Part shown: one piece after another, positions 1-9,548 of the stretch | Numbering within the stretch: the first letter of the stretch is position 1 | How the letters are laid out: every line of letters starts with the position of its first letter | The notes under the pieces: generated by a model | The model's database searches: none | The model's input: the letters and a program-made list of their open reading frames with translations, nothing else | Told to the model about the DNA's origin: nothing | Program-made: the position numbers and the translations under genes | Assembly (NCBI GenBank): GCA_913060665.1 | Contig: CAJXUY010000015.1 | Coordinates: forward strand, 1 to 64,000 | DNA length: 64,000 nucleotides | Source of the DNA: an uncultured Oleiphilaceae bacterium | Lineage (GTDB): Bacteria; Pseudomonadota; Gammaproteobacteria; Pseudomonadales; Oleiphilaceae | Direction: 5' to 3'

Positions 1-274
1 TTGTAATACAGGTAATACTAGAATACTTTCACAGCCTCGCAGCGGAATCAAGGAGGGGGGTTTACCACTCGGCCAACCTTTATCACAGCTAGATACCTGA
101 CGACCCTGATTTCAGTCGTTCCTCCCTGCATCAAGGCTACGGTAGCTCTTTTCTGCCATGATGGAGCATAGTTTAAACATGAGGCTCATAATCCGCACAT
201 CTACCCAATAGACATTACTTCTATCCAGCATGTATGCTATTCAAACTTATTGCTAACATCACCTTGGATCACCT

Positions 275-604
275 ATGAAAAAAACAATCTCTTCATCTCT
301 ATTGGCCACTCTACCATTAATCGCTTTGCTGGGTTCTGGCTGTAGTTTTGTTAAACTCAAACCAGAAGCCGATACGGTAAAAGTCTTAACTGCAGATCAA
401 GTGGCGCATTGCAAATCTGTAGGATCCGTCACCACGAAGGTAGTTGATGAGGTTTTGCTGATATCACGCAATGAAGAAACCATGGCGGAAGAGCTTGAGG
501 TACTGGCTCGCAACGAAGCCATAAAGTCAGATGCCAATGCGATCGTACCGATTAGCGAAATAGAAGAAGGTCAACGTAGCTTCAAAGTGTATCTTTGCCC
601 TTAA
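275..604 (+). CDS. DUF4156-type small outer-membrane lipoprotein
   Basis: A 109-residue protein begins with a lipoprotein signal peptide: a basic start, a hydrophobic stretch and the lipobox LLGSGC, with Cys near residue 23. This predicts lipid anchoring after signal peptidase II cleavage. The mature part is short and ends in the pattern KVYLCP, with a second Cys (AHCKSVG) that could pair with it. Length, central A-N-A-I pattern and terminal Cys resemble the DUF4156 lipoproteins, whose role is unknown. It stands alone, convergent with the EF-G gene. The first 274 bases of the window hold no gene that I can support. Confidence 0.7.
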   Translation: MKKTISSSLLATLPLIALLGSGCSFVKLKPEADTVKVLTADQVAHCKSVGSVTTKVVDEVLLISRNEETMAEELEVLARNEAIKSDANAIVPISEIEEGQRSFKVYLCP

Positions 605-628
605 TGTTTATTTCAATTAAACACAAAA

Positions 629-656
629 AAACCCGATAGCTTTCACTACCGGGTTT
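629..656 (-). terminator. Rho-independent terminator of the EF-G gene
   Basis: Eleven-base arms 629-639 and 646-656 flank a six-base loop. Read on the minus strand the stem is complete with one G-U pair and is followed by a run of seven T. It lies between the convergent lipoprotein and EF-G genes and may also stop plus-strand transcripts. Confidence 0.8.
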
Positions 657-680
657 TTATCAAGCTAAGCTAAATAATAA

Positions 681-2765
681 TTACTTAGCTGCTTTTTTAG
701 CTTTTTCTTCTTCAATAACTTTCTCAGATACTGAATTAGGACACTGAGCGTAATGAGCGAACTCCATTGAGAACTGGCCACGACCAGAGGTCATAGTACG
801 TAGTGACCCAATGTAGCCGAACATTTCTGAAAGCGGTACATTTGCCTTGATACGTACACCAGAAGCGCCTGCATCTTGACCTTCGATCATACCACGACGA
901 CGGTTAAGGTCACCGATAACATCACCAACGTGATCTTCAGGCGTGAACACATCAACCTTCATGATAGGCTCTAGTAGTTTTGGCTGAGCTTTTGCAATTG
1001 ATTGACGGAATGCGCCTTTCGCTGCGATCTCAAACGCGACTGCCGAGGAGTCAACTGCGTGGAAACCACCGTCAAACAACTCAATCTCTACATCTAGTAC
1101 AGGGAACCCAGCAAGAACACCGGTATCCATCATAGATGCGAAACCCTTTTCGATAGCAGGGAAGAATTCTTTAGGAACGTTACCGCCAACAACTGTTGAT
1201 GTAAAGGTAAAACCAGAATTCTGCTCGCCAGGTTTGATACGGTAATCGATTTTACCGAACTGACCAGAACCACCAGACTGCTTCTTGTGTGTATAAGAAT
1301 CTTCAACTTCAGCCGTAATAGTTTCGCGATAAGCAACCTGAGGCTCGCCTACTTCAAGATCAACACCGTAGGTACGGTTCAAGATATCAACTTTGATATC
1401 TAGGTGAAGCTCACCCATACCACGTAGGATAGTTTCACCTGAATCTTCATCTGTGTGAACCTTGAAGGTAGGATCTTCAGCAACCATTTTACCAATCGCA
1501 ATACCCATTTTCTCAGATCCACCTTTATCTTTAGGCTTAACCGAAATAGAGATTACTGGCTCAGGAAATACCATCGCCTCAAGTGTACATTCATGCTTAG
1601 GGTCACATAGTGTATGACCCGTCTGAACGTTCTTCATACCAACGATCGCAATGATATCACCAGCTTGAGCAGAGTCTAACTCTTTACGCTCTTCAGCTTC
1701 CATCTCACACATACGACCGATACGTTCTGTTTTACCGGTAAATGAGTTAAGTACCGTGTCACCTTTATTTAGCTTACCAGAGTAAACACGAATAAACGTT
1801 AAAGCACCAAAGCGGTCATCCATGATCTTAAATGCCAATGCACGGAATGGTTCGTCAACAGAAACGGTTGCAGCTTCGCCAGTAGGCTCACCTAACTCAT
1901 CAGTTAGCGGCTGAGGAATTACATCCGTTGGACAAGGCAAGTAATCAACGACAGCATCTAGAATTAACTGGATACCTTTGTTTTTAAATGCAGAACCACA
2001 GTAAGTTGGGAAGAAAGTTAATTCGTTAGTACCCTTACGGATACAAGCCTTGATTTGCTCCATGGTTGGCGCTTCGCCTTCCATGTACGCCATCATGATA
2101 TCGTCATCTACTTCTACAGCAGTTTCAATAAGCTGATCGTAGTACATATCAACGTCATCAACCATATCGGCAGGAACGTCTAATACTTCATACTTTTCTG
2201 GCAAACCAGAATCATCCCATACATATGCTTTCTTAGTTAGGATGTCGACTACACCTGTAAAGTCATCTTCTGTACCGATTGGCAAAGTCATCACCAATGG
2301 CTTTGCACCAAGTACGTTCTCTACCTGGTCAACTACTTTCAAGAAGTCTGCACCCATACGGTCTAGCTTGTTGACGAAGATGATTCGCGCAACACCAGAT
2401 TCATCAGCATAACGCCAGTTAGTTTCTGATTGAGGCTCAACACCACCAGAACCACAAAATACACCGATACCACCATCCAACACCTTAAGCGAACGGTATA
2501 CTTCAACAGTGAAGTCAACGTGTCCAGGCGTATCGATGATGTTTAAACGGTGATCATCCCAGAACGTGGTGATTGCAGCTGACTGGATAGTAATACCGCG
2601 CTCAGCTTCCTGTTCCATGAAGTCAGTAGTCGACTCGCCGTCATGCACCTCACCAGTTTTGTGGATCTTACCGGTAAGCTTCAAGATGCGTTCTGTAGTA
2701 GTTGTTTTTCCCGCATCAACGTGCGCGAAAATACCGATATTTCTGTATTTGGATAAATCTGTCAT
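681..2765 (-). CDS. fusA: Elongation factor G, FusB (EF-G 2) type
   Basis: A 694-residue translational GTPase. The start is the ATG giving [11 protein letters not shown]; upstream in-frame sequence is not EF-G-like. G1 is AHVDAGKT (residues 14-21), followed by RGIT, DTPGH, NKLD and SAFK in order, then the beta-barrel domain II and EF-G domains III-V. It translocates tRNA-mRNA on the ribosome and/or helps recycling. The N-terminus ([40 protein letters not shown]) matches from memory the second EF-G of vibrios and other marine gammaproteobacteria, not the copy encoded with rpsL-rpsG-tuf. No ribosomal protein genes are nearby, which supports a paralogue. Confidence 0.95.
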   Translation of the reverse strand: MTDLSKYRNIGIFAHVDAGKTTTTERILKLTGKIHKTGEVHDGESTTDFMEQEAERGITIQSAAITTFWDDHRLNIIDTPGHVDFTVEVYRSLKVLDGGIGVFCGSGGVEPQSETNWRYADESGVARIIFVNKLDRMGADFLKVVDQVENVLGAKPLVMTLPIGTEDDFTGVVDILTKKAYVWDDSGLPEKYEVLDVPADMVDDVDMYYDQLIETAVEVDDDIMMAYMEGEAPTMEQIKACIRKGTNELTFFPTYCGSAFKNKGIQLILDAVVDYLPCPTDVIPQPLTDELGEPTGEAATVSVDEPFRALAFKIMDDRFGALTFIRVYSGKLNKGDTVLNSFTGKTERIGRMCEMEAEERKELDSAQAGDIIAIVGMKNVQTGHTLCDPKHECTLEAMVFPEPVISISVKPKDKGGSEKMGIAIGKMVAEDPTFKVHTDEDSGETILRGMGELHLDIKVDILNRTYGVDLEVGEPQVAYRETITAEVEDSYTHKKQSGGSGQFGKIDYRIKPGEQNSGFTFTSTVVGGNVPKEFFPAIEKGFASMMDTGVLAGFPVLDVEIELFDGGFHAVDSSAVAFEIAAKGAFRQSIAKAQPKLLEPIMKVDVFTPEDHVGDVIGDLNRRRGMIEGQDAGASGVRIKANVPLSEMFGYIGSLRTMTSGRGQFSMEFAHYAQCPNSVSEKVIEEEKAKKAAK

Positions 2766-2981
2766 TACGTTACTCGATAAGTCAGGGCGAAAATTGCGCG
2801 TAAGTATACAGGGTTTCAAAAACTTTTTCGAAAAAAACTGTAACTTTATGCATAAAAATCGCACAAATATTCTAAGCAAGAAAATTCGTTCGATTCTTTG
2901 TTTAATAATGATCTAAAAAATAGGATGCAATAATAGGCTAAAAGGGGCTGACCTCGCCACACTTAATTCGCTAAAAGTAAC

Positions 2982-3686
2982 TTAGTAAGAGCTATCACTC
3001 AAGTCAGACCCACGACCAAACAGTCCAAAGAGTACATCTTTTTCATCCTGACTCACTGAAGAGTGATCTTCTTTCTTGTCCAGCGGCGCAATACAGACCC
3101 TGTTTCTACCTTCATTTTTAGCCTGATAAAGATAACCGTCTGCTCTTTTAACCATTTCTTCTGCACAGCCTTTTTCAGCACCCGTAAAAATATCAATACC
3201 AAAGCTAGCCGTTAACACAATTTCACTATCCTCAAACGTTAACGGGGTTGTCGCAATCAATTCCCGTATTCTTTCAGCAACCAACAAAGTGTGGTGCCTA
3301 TCGGTAGACGGCAAAATAATCGCAAATTCTTCACCGCCGTACCGGCAGGGAGCATCCATTTTGCGCACGCTGGCCTGAATAAGGCGGGAGGCCAATACAA
3401 GTGCCTTGTTTCCGACATCGTGTCCCCAGTCATCATTGACCTTTTTAAAAAAATCCAGATCGAGCATAATCAACCCAGTCGCATGCCCCGTTCTTCGTGT
3501 GCGCTCCATCTCGTGTTCCAACGCCTGAATGAAGTAACGAAAGTTGGAAAGCCCGGTCAAGGTATCCGTATGGACAAGCTCAGAAAGTTCTGACACTTGG
3601 TCACGTAAACCCACTAATTCTGAGATAATTTCGCAGCCATCAATTTGAGCGGGGCATTGAGGAGGTATTTGAGCGGTATGAGCCAT
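2982..3686 (-). CDS. Diguanylate cyclase (GGDEF protein)
   Basis: A 234-residue protein with a short N-terminal helix (about 20-38) and a single GGDEF domain (about 40-200). The active-site motif is GGEEF at residues 117-121. An RKMD inhibitory-site motif (RxxD, residues 108-111) lies exactly five residues before it. It should therefore make c-di-GMP from two GTP and be feedback-inhibited. There is no transmembrane segment or recognisable sensor domain, so it is probably cytosolic, with any input through the N-terminal helix or a partner. The C-terminal 35 residues are acidic and unassigned. It is monocistronic. Confidence 0.92.
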   Translation of the reverse strand: MAHTAQIPPQCPAQIDGCEIISELVGLRDQVSELSELVHTDTLTGLSNFRYFIQALEHEMERTRRTGHATGLIMLDLDFFKKVNDDWGHDVGNKALVLASRLIQASVRKMDAPCRYGGEEFAIILPSTDRHHTLLVAERIRELIATTPLTFEDSEIVLTASFGIDIFTGAEKGCAEEMVKRADGYLYQAKNEGRNRVCIAPLDKKEDHSSVSQDEKDVLFGLFGRGSDLSDSSY

Positions 3687-3841
3687 ACAAACAGGTCTAT
3701 CCAGTGGCTGAAAACGTTTTTATGATAATATCTCTAGTCTAAGCCACTGATTATTACTGTCAATGTTTAGCGCCAACTTTCAAAGACAGGCACCATCGGT
3801 ACAGACTCATAAATGGGTACTATCTTATCAACACCTAACTT

Positions 3842-4339
3842 CTAGTGTATTAGAATACTTGCCTGCTTATCAGCGACTGGGGATAAATCAAACATCCCTC
3901 TGATACGACTATATTGATCAACCAGTAATGCAGCCTCCGAGGCCAGCTCATTGGTCTTGTAATGAGACAACAAAGCCATATAGGTTCTTTTTAACTCAGA
4001 CAGAGCTACCGACCTTAACGCTTCAGGAAATCGTCCATCACGCACGACGTCTATCAGTTTTTGATGCACCATTTCGAGATAGTAGGTCTGCGATATACGG
4101 ACACCGTACCGTTCCCAGAGATCTGCCATATTATGATGCGAGACCACCATCATAGACACTACCGCCAAACAATTTTCAACAGATTTTATACGCTCACCTG
4201 AAGGCGTTCTAAATAACTTTAACAACCTGTCTGACTCAGCGATGGATTGGCAATAGCAATCCCTTGCATCACTATTACAGCGTTTCTTCAAAGCTGCATT
4301 ACCGTTAGTGACAAGCCTTTTCCATTTGTGGTTAAACAA
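3842..4339 (-). CDS. Conserved-looking protein of unknown function, Fur-controlled bicistron
   Basis: I do not recognise this 165-residue protein. It looks all-helical and soluble, with no signal peptide or membrane segment. Features include a Cys-containing segment (SDARDCYCQS) near residue 30 and HHNMADLWERYG in the middle; the spacing of helices loosely resembles TPR-like proteins. I chose the TTG at 4339 because AAGGAG lies seven bases upstream; the longer reading frame to 4369 would put that site inside the coding sequence. It follows a 42-codon membrane peptide by 36 bases, and both lie downstream of a Fur-box promoter, so an iron-starvation role is inferred. Confidence 0.7.
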   Translation of the reverse strand: MFNHKWKRLVTNGNAALKKRCNSDARDCYCQSIAESDRLLKLFRTPSGERIKSVENCLAVVSMMVVSHHNMADLWERYGVRISQTYYLEMVHQKLIDVVRDGRFPEALRSVALSELKRTYMALLSHYKTNELASEAALLVDQYSRIRGMFDLSPVADKQASILIH

Positions 4340-4375
4340 TTTATATCTCCTTTTGGTAATCGATAACAATAGGCC

Positions 4376-4504
4376 TTAAATGCCCGCTATTGGCGAGTTT
4401 ATAACCGCAATCAGTGCCAAAGGGATTGCCACTAGTAGAGAAGAAATCGCAACCCAATACTTGTTTAACCACTTGCTGATACTCTGATGTCCGGTCATAA
4501 CCAT
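4376..4504 (-). CDS. Small single-span membrane peptide, first gene of Fur-controlled bicistron
   Basis: A 42-residue reading frame (MVMTGHQSISKWLNKYWVAI, then a hydrophobic stretch ending NSPIAGI). Residues about 16-35 form one transmembrane helix after a basic, polar N-terminus. Two in-frame ATG codons are possible (4504 and 4498); AAGGTGG lies upstream of the first. It sits between a consensus promoter overlapped by a Fur box and the 165-aa gene, so it is either a real micro-protein or a translated leader. I cannot assign a family. Confidence 0.5.
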   Translation of the reverse strand: MVMTGHQSISKWLNKYWVAISSLLVAIPLALIAVINSPIAGI

Positions 4505-4550
4505 GCTAAAGCCCACCTTGTTTTTTTAGAATTGATAGCAACACACGCAT

Positions 4551-4584
4551 AAATGATAATGGTTATCATTTGCATTGTTGTCAA
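4551..4584 (-). promoter_or_regulatory. Fur-box promoter of the 4.4-kb bicistron
   Basis: The Fur box is 4551-4571, an inverted repeat AAATGATAA-N3-TTATCATTT. On the minus strand a perfect -35 TTGACA (4579-4584) is followed after 17 bases by CATTAT (4556-4561) as the -10. The Fur box covers the spacer and -10, the usual geometry for iron-dependent repression. The divergent inositol-phosphatase-type gene begins 107 bases away on the other side and may or may not share control. Confidence 0.8.
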
Positions 4585-4677
4585 GGTAATAATTACTATT
4601 TCCGCAACTATTATTTGCTGCTACATTGTCATTAAACAAAGAGCAAACTCACTTTTATATAGGAGTATGGGGTCAAG

Positions 4678-5496
4678 ATGAGTAACGATACCATTCAGGA
4701 AATATCTATATTTGCCGTCGATATGGCCATGCGAGCAGGCGAACTCATTAAACAAGAACGTCGTAACGGTGAGCTGGAAAAAAGCTACAAACCGAACGAT
4801 GAACTCGTCACCAATGCAGACTTAAAAGCAGATGAATTGATTACCAAGCATATTCGAAAGGTTTACCCTGATCATAGGATACTATCAGAGGAGTCTGCTC
4901 CAGACGCGTTGACCATTAAAGATATTGATAGCCCTATTTGGATAATCGACCCCATCGACGGCACCGTTAATTATGCTCATGGGCACCATCAGGTTGCCGT
5001 CTCAATTGCTTATGCTGAAGCCGGTCAAGTTCAAACAGGGGTCGTCCACTGCCCCTTTCAGAATGAGACCTTTCAAGCTATTCGTGGCAAACATAGTTTA
5101 TTGAACCATAACCCCATCGAGGTTAGTCACAAGCACAACCTCAGAAAGGCATTAATCGGGACCGGTTTTCCCTATGACAAAAGCAATCTGGAGCCCTTAA
5201 TCAGGCGATTGCGTGCAGTTGTTAATAATTGTCAGGATATTCGACGAGTTGGCTCAGCCGCGATTGATATTTGCTGGGTTGCTATGGGGCGACTCGACGG
5301 TTTCTATGAGTCATTAAGCCCTTGGGATTTCGCAGCCGCTCAGCTAATCGCGGAACAGGCCGGCGCACAATGCGGTCATTTTAGTGGTGTTCCCTCAGGG
5401 GTATTAGAAAGTCTTTATGGAGAAGATATTCTGATTGCAACTCCAGAACTTTATGATGAACTTGAGGAGTTATTGCAGAACGCGTCTATTACGTGA
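4678..5496 (+). CDS. Inositol monophosphatase family protein (SuhB/CysQ-like)
   Basis: A 272-residue Mg-dependent phosphatase. It carries the family metal-binding signature in order: SEES with the catalytic Glu near 71-72, DPIDGTVNY at 91-99, and SPWDFAAAQLIAEQAG near the C-terminus (WD plus GG-like turn). Substrate could be inositol-1-phosphate, 3'-phosphoadenosine nucleotides or sugar phosphates; sequence alone does not decide. AGGAG and GGGG upstream of ATG 4678 support the start. It is single, divergent from the Fur-controlled pair and convergent with a binding-protein gene. Confidence 0.88.
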   Translation: MSNDTIQEISIFAVDMAMRAGELIKQERRNGELEKSYKPNDELVTNADLKADELITKHIRKVYPDHRILSEESAPDALTIKDIDSPIWIIDPIDGTVNYAHGHHQVAVSIAYAEAGQVQTGVVHCPFQNETFQAIRGKHSLLNHNPIEVSHKHNLRKALIGTGFPYDKSNLEPLIRRLRAVVNNCQDIRRVGSAAIDICWVAMGRLDGFYESLSPWDFAAAQLIAEQAGAQCGHFSGVPSGVLESLYGEDILIATPELYDELEELLQNASIT

Positions 5497-5514
5497 GATA
5501 GTGCAGCAAAGGGG

Positions 5515-6330
5515 CTACTCTCCGTAAGCCCCGCCTTCAATATAGACGCCATTGCTCATTGCGTTTAGGTAACCCTGAAGCTCCCCGGTACTTTGTAACC
5601 GTTTCAACCCCCGATTAAACATATCGAGGTAACGTTTACTTTTTTCATTGTTTCTAGCGAACAATAAATGCAGCGATTTAGTGTGTATTGCCGTTGAATG
5701 ATGTGTAATCAGGGTTCGTTCTTCTTCAGAGAATAACCGGCGAACCATTGCATACCCTACTTCTCTATCTTGCGGAAATACCTGTATGCGCCCCTTCATA
5801 AGAACCCTAAAATTGGTTTCGTCGCTAACAATACGCTGAACTTTGAATAGTTTATCTCGCTCTGCCTTCTCAAAGGCTTCACCATAATAATAACCCAACG
5901 TGCCACCAACACTGAGCCCCTTTAAGTCATCAATACTGCGCCACTCAAATGGGTAATCTGCACGATGAAAAAAAACCTGTTCCCCATTAACAATAGGGTC
6001 ACTGCAATAAAAGAGCTTCTCTCTTTCCGGTGAGCAGTAGTAAGGCATCGTTGTATCCCACACGCCGTCTTTCACCATTTGATACCCTCTAGCCCAAGGG
6101 AAATACCCAAACTCTACCTCTACCCCTTCATCCTGATAAATCTTTTCAATTACATGTCCAATAGCACCATGATGCTTGTAGTCTTCAGATACATAAGGCA
6201 CCCACTCTCCAGTCGCTATTTTTAATGTCTCGGCATTGACCTCCGAGAGCAATAAAGACAGCAGAAACATGGCACACAAACTAGTTGTTAGCGCCTTTCG
6301 ACAGGCATATTTAGCAGGGGTTATATTCAT
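5515..6330 (-). CDS. Periplasmic solute-binding protein (SBP_bac_3 type)
   Basis: A 271-residue protein with a signal peptide (basic start, hydrophobic core LCAMFLLSLLLSEV, cleavage near VNAE) and a bilobed type-3 binding fold: ETLKIATGEWVPYVSED at the mature start and the family-typical IDDLKGLSVGGTLGY. The start is ATG 6330, preceded by GGAGAG at eight bases; a TTG 15 bases upstream would overlap that site. No permease or ATPase is adjacent. Such stand-alone proteins are common in marine gammaproteobacteria and may feed a distant transporter or act as sensory proteins. The ligand is unknown. Confidence 0.85.
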   Translation of the reverse strand: MNITPAKYACRKALTTSLCAMFLLSLLLSEVNAETLKIATGEWVPYVSEDYKHHGAIGHVIEKIYQDEGVEVEFGYFPWARGYQMVKDGVWDTTMPYYCSPEREKLFYCSDPIVNGEQVFFHRADYPFEWRSIDDLKGLSVGGTLGYYYGEAFEKAERDKLFKVQRIVSDETNFRVLMKGRIQVFPQDREVGYAMVRRLFSEEERTLITHHSTAIHTKSLHLLFARNNEKSKRYLDMFNRGLKRLQSTGELQGYLNAMSNGVYIEGGAYGE

Positions 6331-6451
6331 AGAGAAACTCTCCAAATTTGAAAAACTACAATCTCTAGCAGTAGACTGTGCGTTAGCAACATTAAGCAGC
6401 TTTGCAGAATTTATTACTATTCATACTAGCAGAGCTCAGGGGAGGTACAAC

Positions 6452-7051
6452 TTATACTAATAAGCCACTTGAGAGATAAGCCCACTGCTCATTCCAACCC
6501 TCTAGCGGGGACTGCTTAAATTCAGTTCGTACAAACTGATGAATCCGCCCTTCTACAATGGCTACCAATAAGTTAGACGCTTTGCTGGCTACCAGCGTTG
6601 AGCGCTTACCTTCTCTGATAGCGGCCTCCCTTAAGATTCTTTTTATTTGCGCTTCAAGTCTTTCAAAAAACTGAGAAACCCGAGTACGCAAACGGTCTTT
6701 CTCCCCAGCCAAAGCATCCCCCATTAGAATTCGGCAAATTCCAGGATTTTTGTCTGCAAACGCAAGTACCAACGTAAGAATCGCCTCTATTTTAACCTGA
6801 GAGGTCGTGTCTTCTTGCATGATACGATTGATACGACTGAAGACACTCTCTTCTACAAACTCAATAAGGCCTTCAAACATTTTACCCTTACTGGGGAAGT
6901 GTCGATAAAGTGCCGCTTCTGTAACTCCGACTTCTTTTGCTAATTTTGCTGTCGTTATGCGAGCGCCAGGACTTTTCTCAAGCATTAACGCTAACGACTC
7001 CAGAATCTGCTGACGACGATTATTTCGATCTTTTTTTGGTGAAACAGCCAT
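6452..7051 (-). CDS. slmA: Nucleoid occlusion factor SlmA
   Basis: A TetR-fold DNA-binding protein of 199 residues (E. coli SlmA has 198). The N-terminal helix-turn-helix reads TTAKLAKEVGVTEAALYRHF, and SKGKMFEGLIEF follows as in SlmA. The C-terminal part (VEGRIHQFVRTEFKQSP) matches the SlmA dimer/FtsZ-interaction region. It binds SBS sites on the chromosome and blocks FtsZ assembly over the nucleoid. Two ATG codons are possible; the one at 7051 has GGGAAG at a good distance, the one at 7057 is too close. It lies 58 bases after thiG and is probably the last gene of the minus-strand run. Confidence 0.93.
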   Translation of the reverse strand: MAVSPKKDRNNRRQQILESLALMLEKSPGARITTAKLAKEVGVTEAALYRHFPSKGKMFEGLIEFVEESVFSRINRIMQEDTTSQVKIEAILTLVLAFADKNPGICRILMGDALAGEKDRLRTRVSQFFERLEAQIKRILREAAIREGKRSTLVASKASNLLVAIVEGRIHQFVRTEFKQSPLEGWNEQWAYLSSGLLV

Positions 7052-7109
7052 CGCCATTCTTCCCGCTAATGTTATCTAATCAGTATTATAAATATTGCCA
7101 TTGTAATCT

Positions 7110-7919
7110 TTACTTAAAAAACGTACCGTCAATAGGAGACGATGCCGAGGCATATAGTTTTCTGGGCATTCGCCCCGCTAAATAAGCATCACGTCCACAC
7201 TCTACAGCGCCTTTCATAGCACGAGCCATCATCACCGGATTTTGTGCTGCGGCAATAGCCGTATTCATCAATACGCCATCACACCCTAACTCCATCGCAA
7301 TGGTTGCATCAGAGGCAGTACCCACACCTGCATCCACTAAAATGGGAACCGTTGCATTTTCTAGAATCATACGAATATTATATGGATTTCTAATGCCTAA
7401 CCCAGACCCTATCGGGGCCCCCAGAGGCATAACCGCAACACAGCCCATGTCTTCAAGTCGTTTAGCAATAATCGGGTCGTCCGTGGTGTATACCATCACC
7501 TTAAAGCCATCTTTAATTAACTCTTCTGCGGCTACAAGCGTCTCGGTTATATCGGGGTATAATGTCTTCTGGTCACCCAACACCTCCAGCTTTACCAGGT
7601 CATGTCCACCTAACAGCTCTCGAGCCAACCGGCACGTGCGTACTGCGTCTTTTGCGGTATAACAGCCTGCAGTATTCGGTAAAATAGTATATTTATCCGG
7701 TGAAATAACGTCTAACAAATTAGGCTCATCCGGATTTTGACCAATATTCGTTCGTCTAACTGCAACCGTAACAATTTCGGCATCACTAGCTGCAATGGCT
7801 TCACGTGTCTCATCAAGGTCTTTATATTTTCCAGTCCCCACTAACAATCTCGATTGATACGTTTTGCCATCGATAATTAATGGGTTACCAGTGCCTGTTG
7901 CCGCGGTGCTGTTTGTCAT
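7110..7919 (-). CDS. thiG: Thiazole synthase ThiG
   Basis: A 269-residue TIM-barrel enzyme that forms the thiazole ring of thiamine from deoxyxylulose phosphate, dehydroglycine and ThiS thiocarboxylate. The order [44 protein letters not shown] and [12 protein letters not shown] is the standard ThiG pattern; the Schiff-base Lys lies in VKLEVLGD. An extra N-terminal stretch of about 15 residues is common in gammaproteobacteria. It follows thiS after 141 bases. The other thi genes are elsewhere, as is usual when thiS-thiG are separated. Confidence 0.97.
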   Translation of the reverse strand: MTNSTAATGTGNPLIIDGKTYQSRLLVGTGKYKDLDETREAIAASDAEIVTVAVRRTNIGQNPDEPNLLDVISPDKYTILPNTAGCYTAKDAVRTCRLARELLGGHDLVKLEVLGDQKTLYPDITETLVAAEELIKDGFKVMVYTTDDPIIAKRLEDMGCVAVMPLGAPIGSGLGIRNPYNIRMILENATVPILVDAGVGTASDATIAMELGCDGVLMNTAIAAAQNPVMMARAMKGAVECGRDAYLAGRMPRKLYASASSPIDGTFFK

Positions 7920-8060
7920 TTTTTTACCTGATTAATTAGTTTTCTTGTGCCACTTTGTTCAAGCTATATGCGCACATTAATACGGACACTCTAGTTAGTA
8001 CGAAAAAACAAGTTAATACACAAACACTTGGTTGTTTCGCCAGCGCTACTATTCAGAAGC

Positions 8061-8261
8061 CTAACCGCCTCCAATTGCATGTACAACTTCAAGGTTATCC
8101 CCTTGCCTTAAAATAGTCGTTGTATGTTCGCTACGAGGAACTATTTCCATATTCAGCTCGACCGCAATACGCTTACCCTCAAGCGCCAATAGATGAATCA
8201 AGTCTGCAACAGTCGTCCCTGCATCTAAGATTTTATCGTCACCATTAACTATTACGTTCAA
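8061..8261 (-). CDS. thiS: Sulfur carrier protein ThiS
   Basis: A ubiquitin-like sulfur carrier ending in VVHAIGGG, whose C-terminal Gly is adenylated and thiocarboxylated to deliver sulfur to ThiG. MNVIVNGDD opens the usual first strand. I use TTG 8261, which has GGGAG upstream and gives 66 residues, the normal length; an ATG at 8285 would add eight unusual residues. It overlaps the end of the DUF423 gene by 17 bases, so translation is probably coupled. Confidence 0.9.
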   Translation of the reverse strand: MNVIVNGDDKILDAGTTVADLIHLLALEGKRIAVELNMEIVPRSEHTTTILRQGDNLEVVHAIGGG

Positions 8262-8670
8262 TATCGTCTCCCATTGATCGAGCACTTAACCCAAGCATTA
8301 GCCAGCCTACAAGAAAACTCAGTCCACCAAAAGGCGTGATCATTCCTAACGCTTTCAAACCGGTAAACACATACAAATACAAACTACCTGAGAACAATAC
8401 TATACCTAGTAAAAAACTAGCAGCGGCGACCATGAGGCACCTCGTATTCAACCTCAAAGCTGACGCCACCATAACCCCAACCAACAACAACGCAATACTA
8501 TGAAAAAACTGGTACTGCACAGCCGTCTGATAGACACCAAATAAATCTGAGTTAAGCAAGGGTTTGGCACCGTGAGCCCCAAATGCTCCAGCCACAACAC
8601 CTAGGAATGCCAAAGCAGCACCCAGCATAATAATAGAACGTCCAGAGGACTTGGCCAAAACGTCGCTCAT
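8245..8670 (-). CDS. DUF423 (YwdK/YgdD-type) inner-membrane protein
   Basis: A roughly 141-residue protein with four predicted transmembrane helices. It begins LGAALAFLGVVAGAFGAHG, the typical DUF423 signature with the GAFGAHG motif, then VYQTAVQYQFFHSIALL and a GMITPFGG loop. The family is widespread and of unknown biochemical role. Tandem ATG codons at 8673 and 8670 overlap the apaH stop codon (ATGATGA); the second has better spacing from GAGGAAG. It is translationally coupled to apaH upstream and thiS downstream. Confidence 0.88.
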   Translation of the reverse strand: MSDVLAKSSGRSIIMLGAALAFLGVVAGAFGAHGAKPLLNSDLFGVYQTAVQYQFFHSIALLLVGVMVASALRLNTRCLMVAAASFLLGIVLFSGSLYLYVFTGLKALGMITPFGGLSFLVGWLMLGLSARSMGDDIERNS

Positions 8671-9503
8671 CATCCTTCCTCTACAGGTACTCGTTCGTCG
8701 AAACTGCAATCACAACTTATCTTTTGCCAAGTATCGAGATTGAGCGCAGTAAGCTCCCCTCCCCAGACACAACCGGTATCAACCGCGACCATCTGCGGAT
8801 TGGGGACTCGCCCTTCGAGGGCTGCCCAGTGTCCAAAAATAATGCGGGTATTGCCCTTGCGAGCATAATCATACCAAGGCTTATACCCGTCTGGCGCATT
8901 TAACGGCCCTAACTTGGTATCAAAATCCAAAACACCCGTCTCATCAATAAAGCGCATACGGGTAAAGTAGTTGGTGATCACGCGCCATCGCTCAACACCT
9001 TCCAACGATTCACTCCACACACTTGGCTCATTGCCGTACATAGCCCTAAGAAAACTATCACATTCGTCTCCGCGTAAAACGGCCTCTAACTCTTTGGCAT
9101 AATGCTTGGCTTGTCTGATTTTCCATATATGGGGCACACCAGCATGAGTCATCACCAGTTTGCGTGATTTATCTCTAACCATCAGTTTCTGATGGCGTAA
9201 CCAGTCCATCAATTCATCAACATCAGGTGCGCCAAGAATATCATTGAACGTATCTTTTCGCTTATGCACCTGAACCCCACGAGCAACGGCTAACAAGTGC
9301 ATGTCATGGTTTCCCAAAACGACATGGGTAGACTTGCCTAGCGCTTTAATGTAGCGCAACACTTTTAGTGAATCAGGCCCACGGTTAACTAAGTCTCCAG
9401 CGACCCAAAGGGTATCGTACAACGGGTCAAATTTAATTTTATCTAATAGACAACAGAGGCTTTCGTAACACCCCTGAATATCACCTACTGCATATATAGC
9501 CAA
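8670..9503 (-). CDS. apaH: Symmetrical diadenosine tetraphosphatase ApaH
   Basis: A 277-residue metallophosphoesterase that hydrolyses Ap4A to two ADP and can remove Np4 caps from RNA. The metal-site blocks are in order: GDIQGCYES (about 7-15), AGDLVNRGPDS, LGNHDMHLLA, MTHAGVPH and IFGHWAALEGR. In enterobacteria apaG sits between rsmA and apaH; here apaH follows rsmA directly after 45 bases and apaG is missing. The C-terminus is coupled to the DUF423 gene. Confidence 0.96.
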   Translation of the reverse strand: MAIYAVGDIQGCYESLCCLLDKIKFDPLYDTLWVAGDLVNRGPDSLKVLRYIKALGKSTHVVLGNHDMHLLAVARGVQVHKRKDTFNDILGAPDVDELMDWLRHQKLMVRDKSRKLVMTHAGVPHIWKIRQAKHYAKELEAVLRGDECDSFLRAMYGNEPSVWSESLEGVERWRVITNYFTRMRFIDETGVLDFDTKLGPLNAPDGYKPWYDYARKGNTRIIFGHWAALEGRVPNPQMVAVDTGCVWGGELTALNLDTWQKISCDCSFDERVPVEEG

Positions 9504-9548
9504 TACCGCCCCCTCTATGTGTTAGCATTAACGACGTGTTAGCATTCA

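Noticed and set aside
40-100. On the minus strand, GGTTGGCCGAGTGGTAAACC looks like the D-arm of a serine or leucine tRNA
   Set aside because: I could not draw a full cloverleaf: no convincing anticodon stem, T-arm or acceptor pairing follows. It may be a tRNA relic or chance.
2566-2916. Reading frame opposite the EF-G gene
   Set aside because: It is antisense to a strongly conserved gene and shows no protein-like features; the same holds for other long antisense frames such as 22505-22870 and 42640-43044.
5511-5532. GGGGCT/AGCCCC hairpin between the phosphatase and binding-protein genes
   Set aside because: It overlaps the coding end of the minus-strand gene and has no T run, so I do not list it as a terminator.
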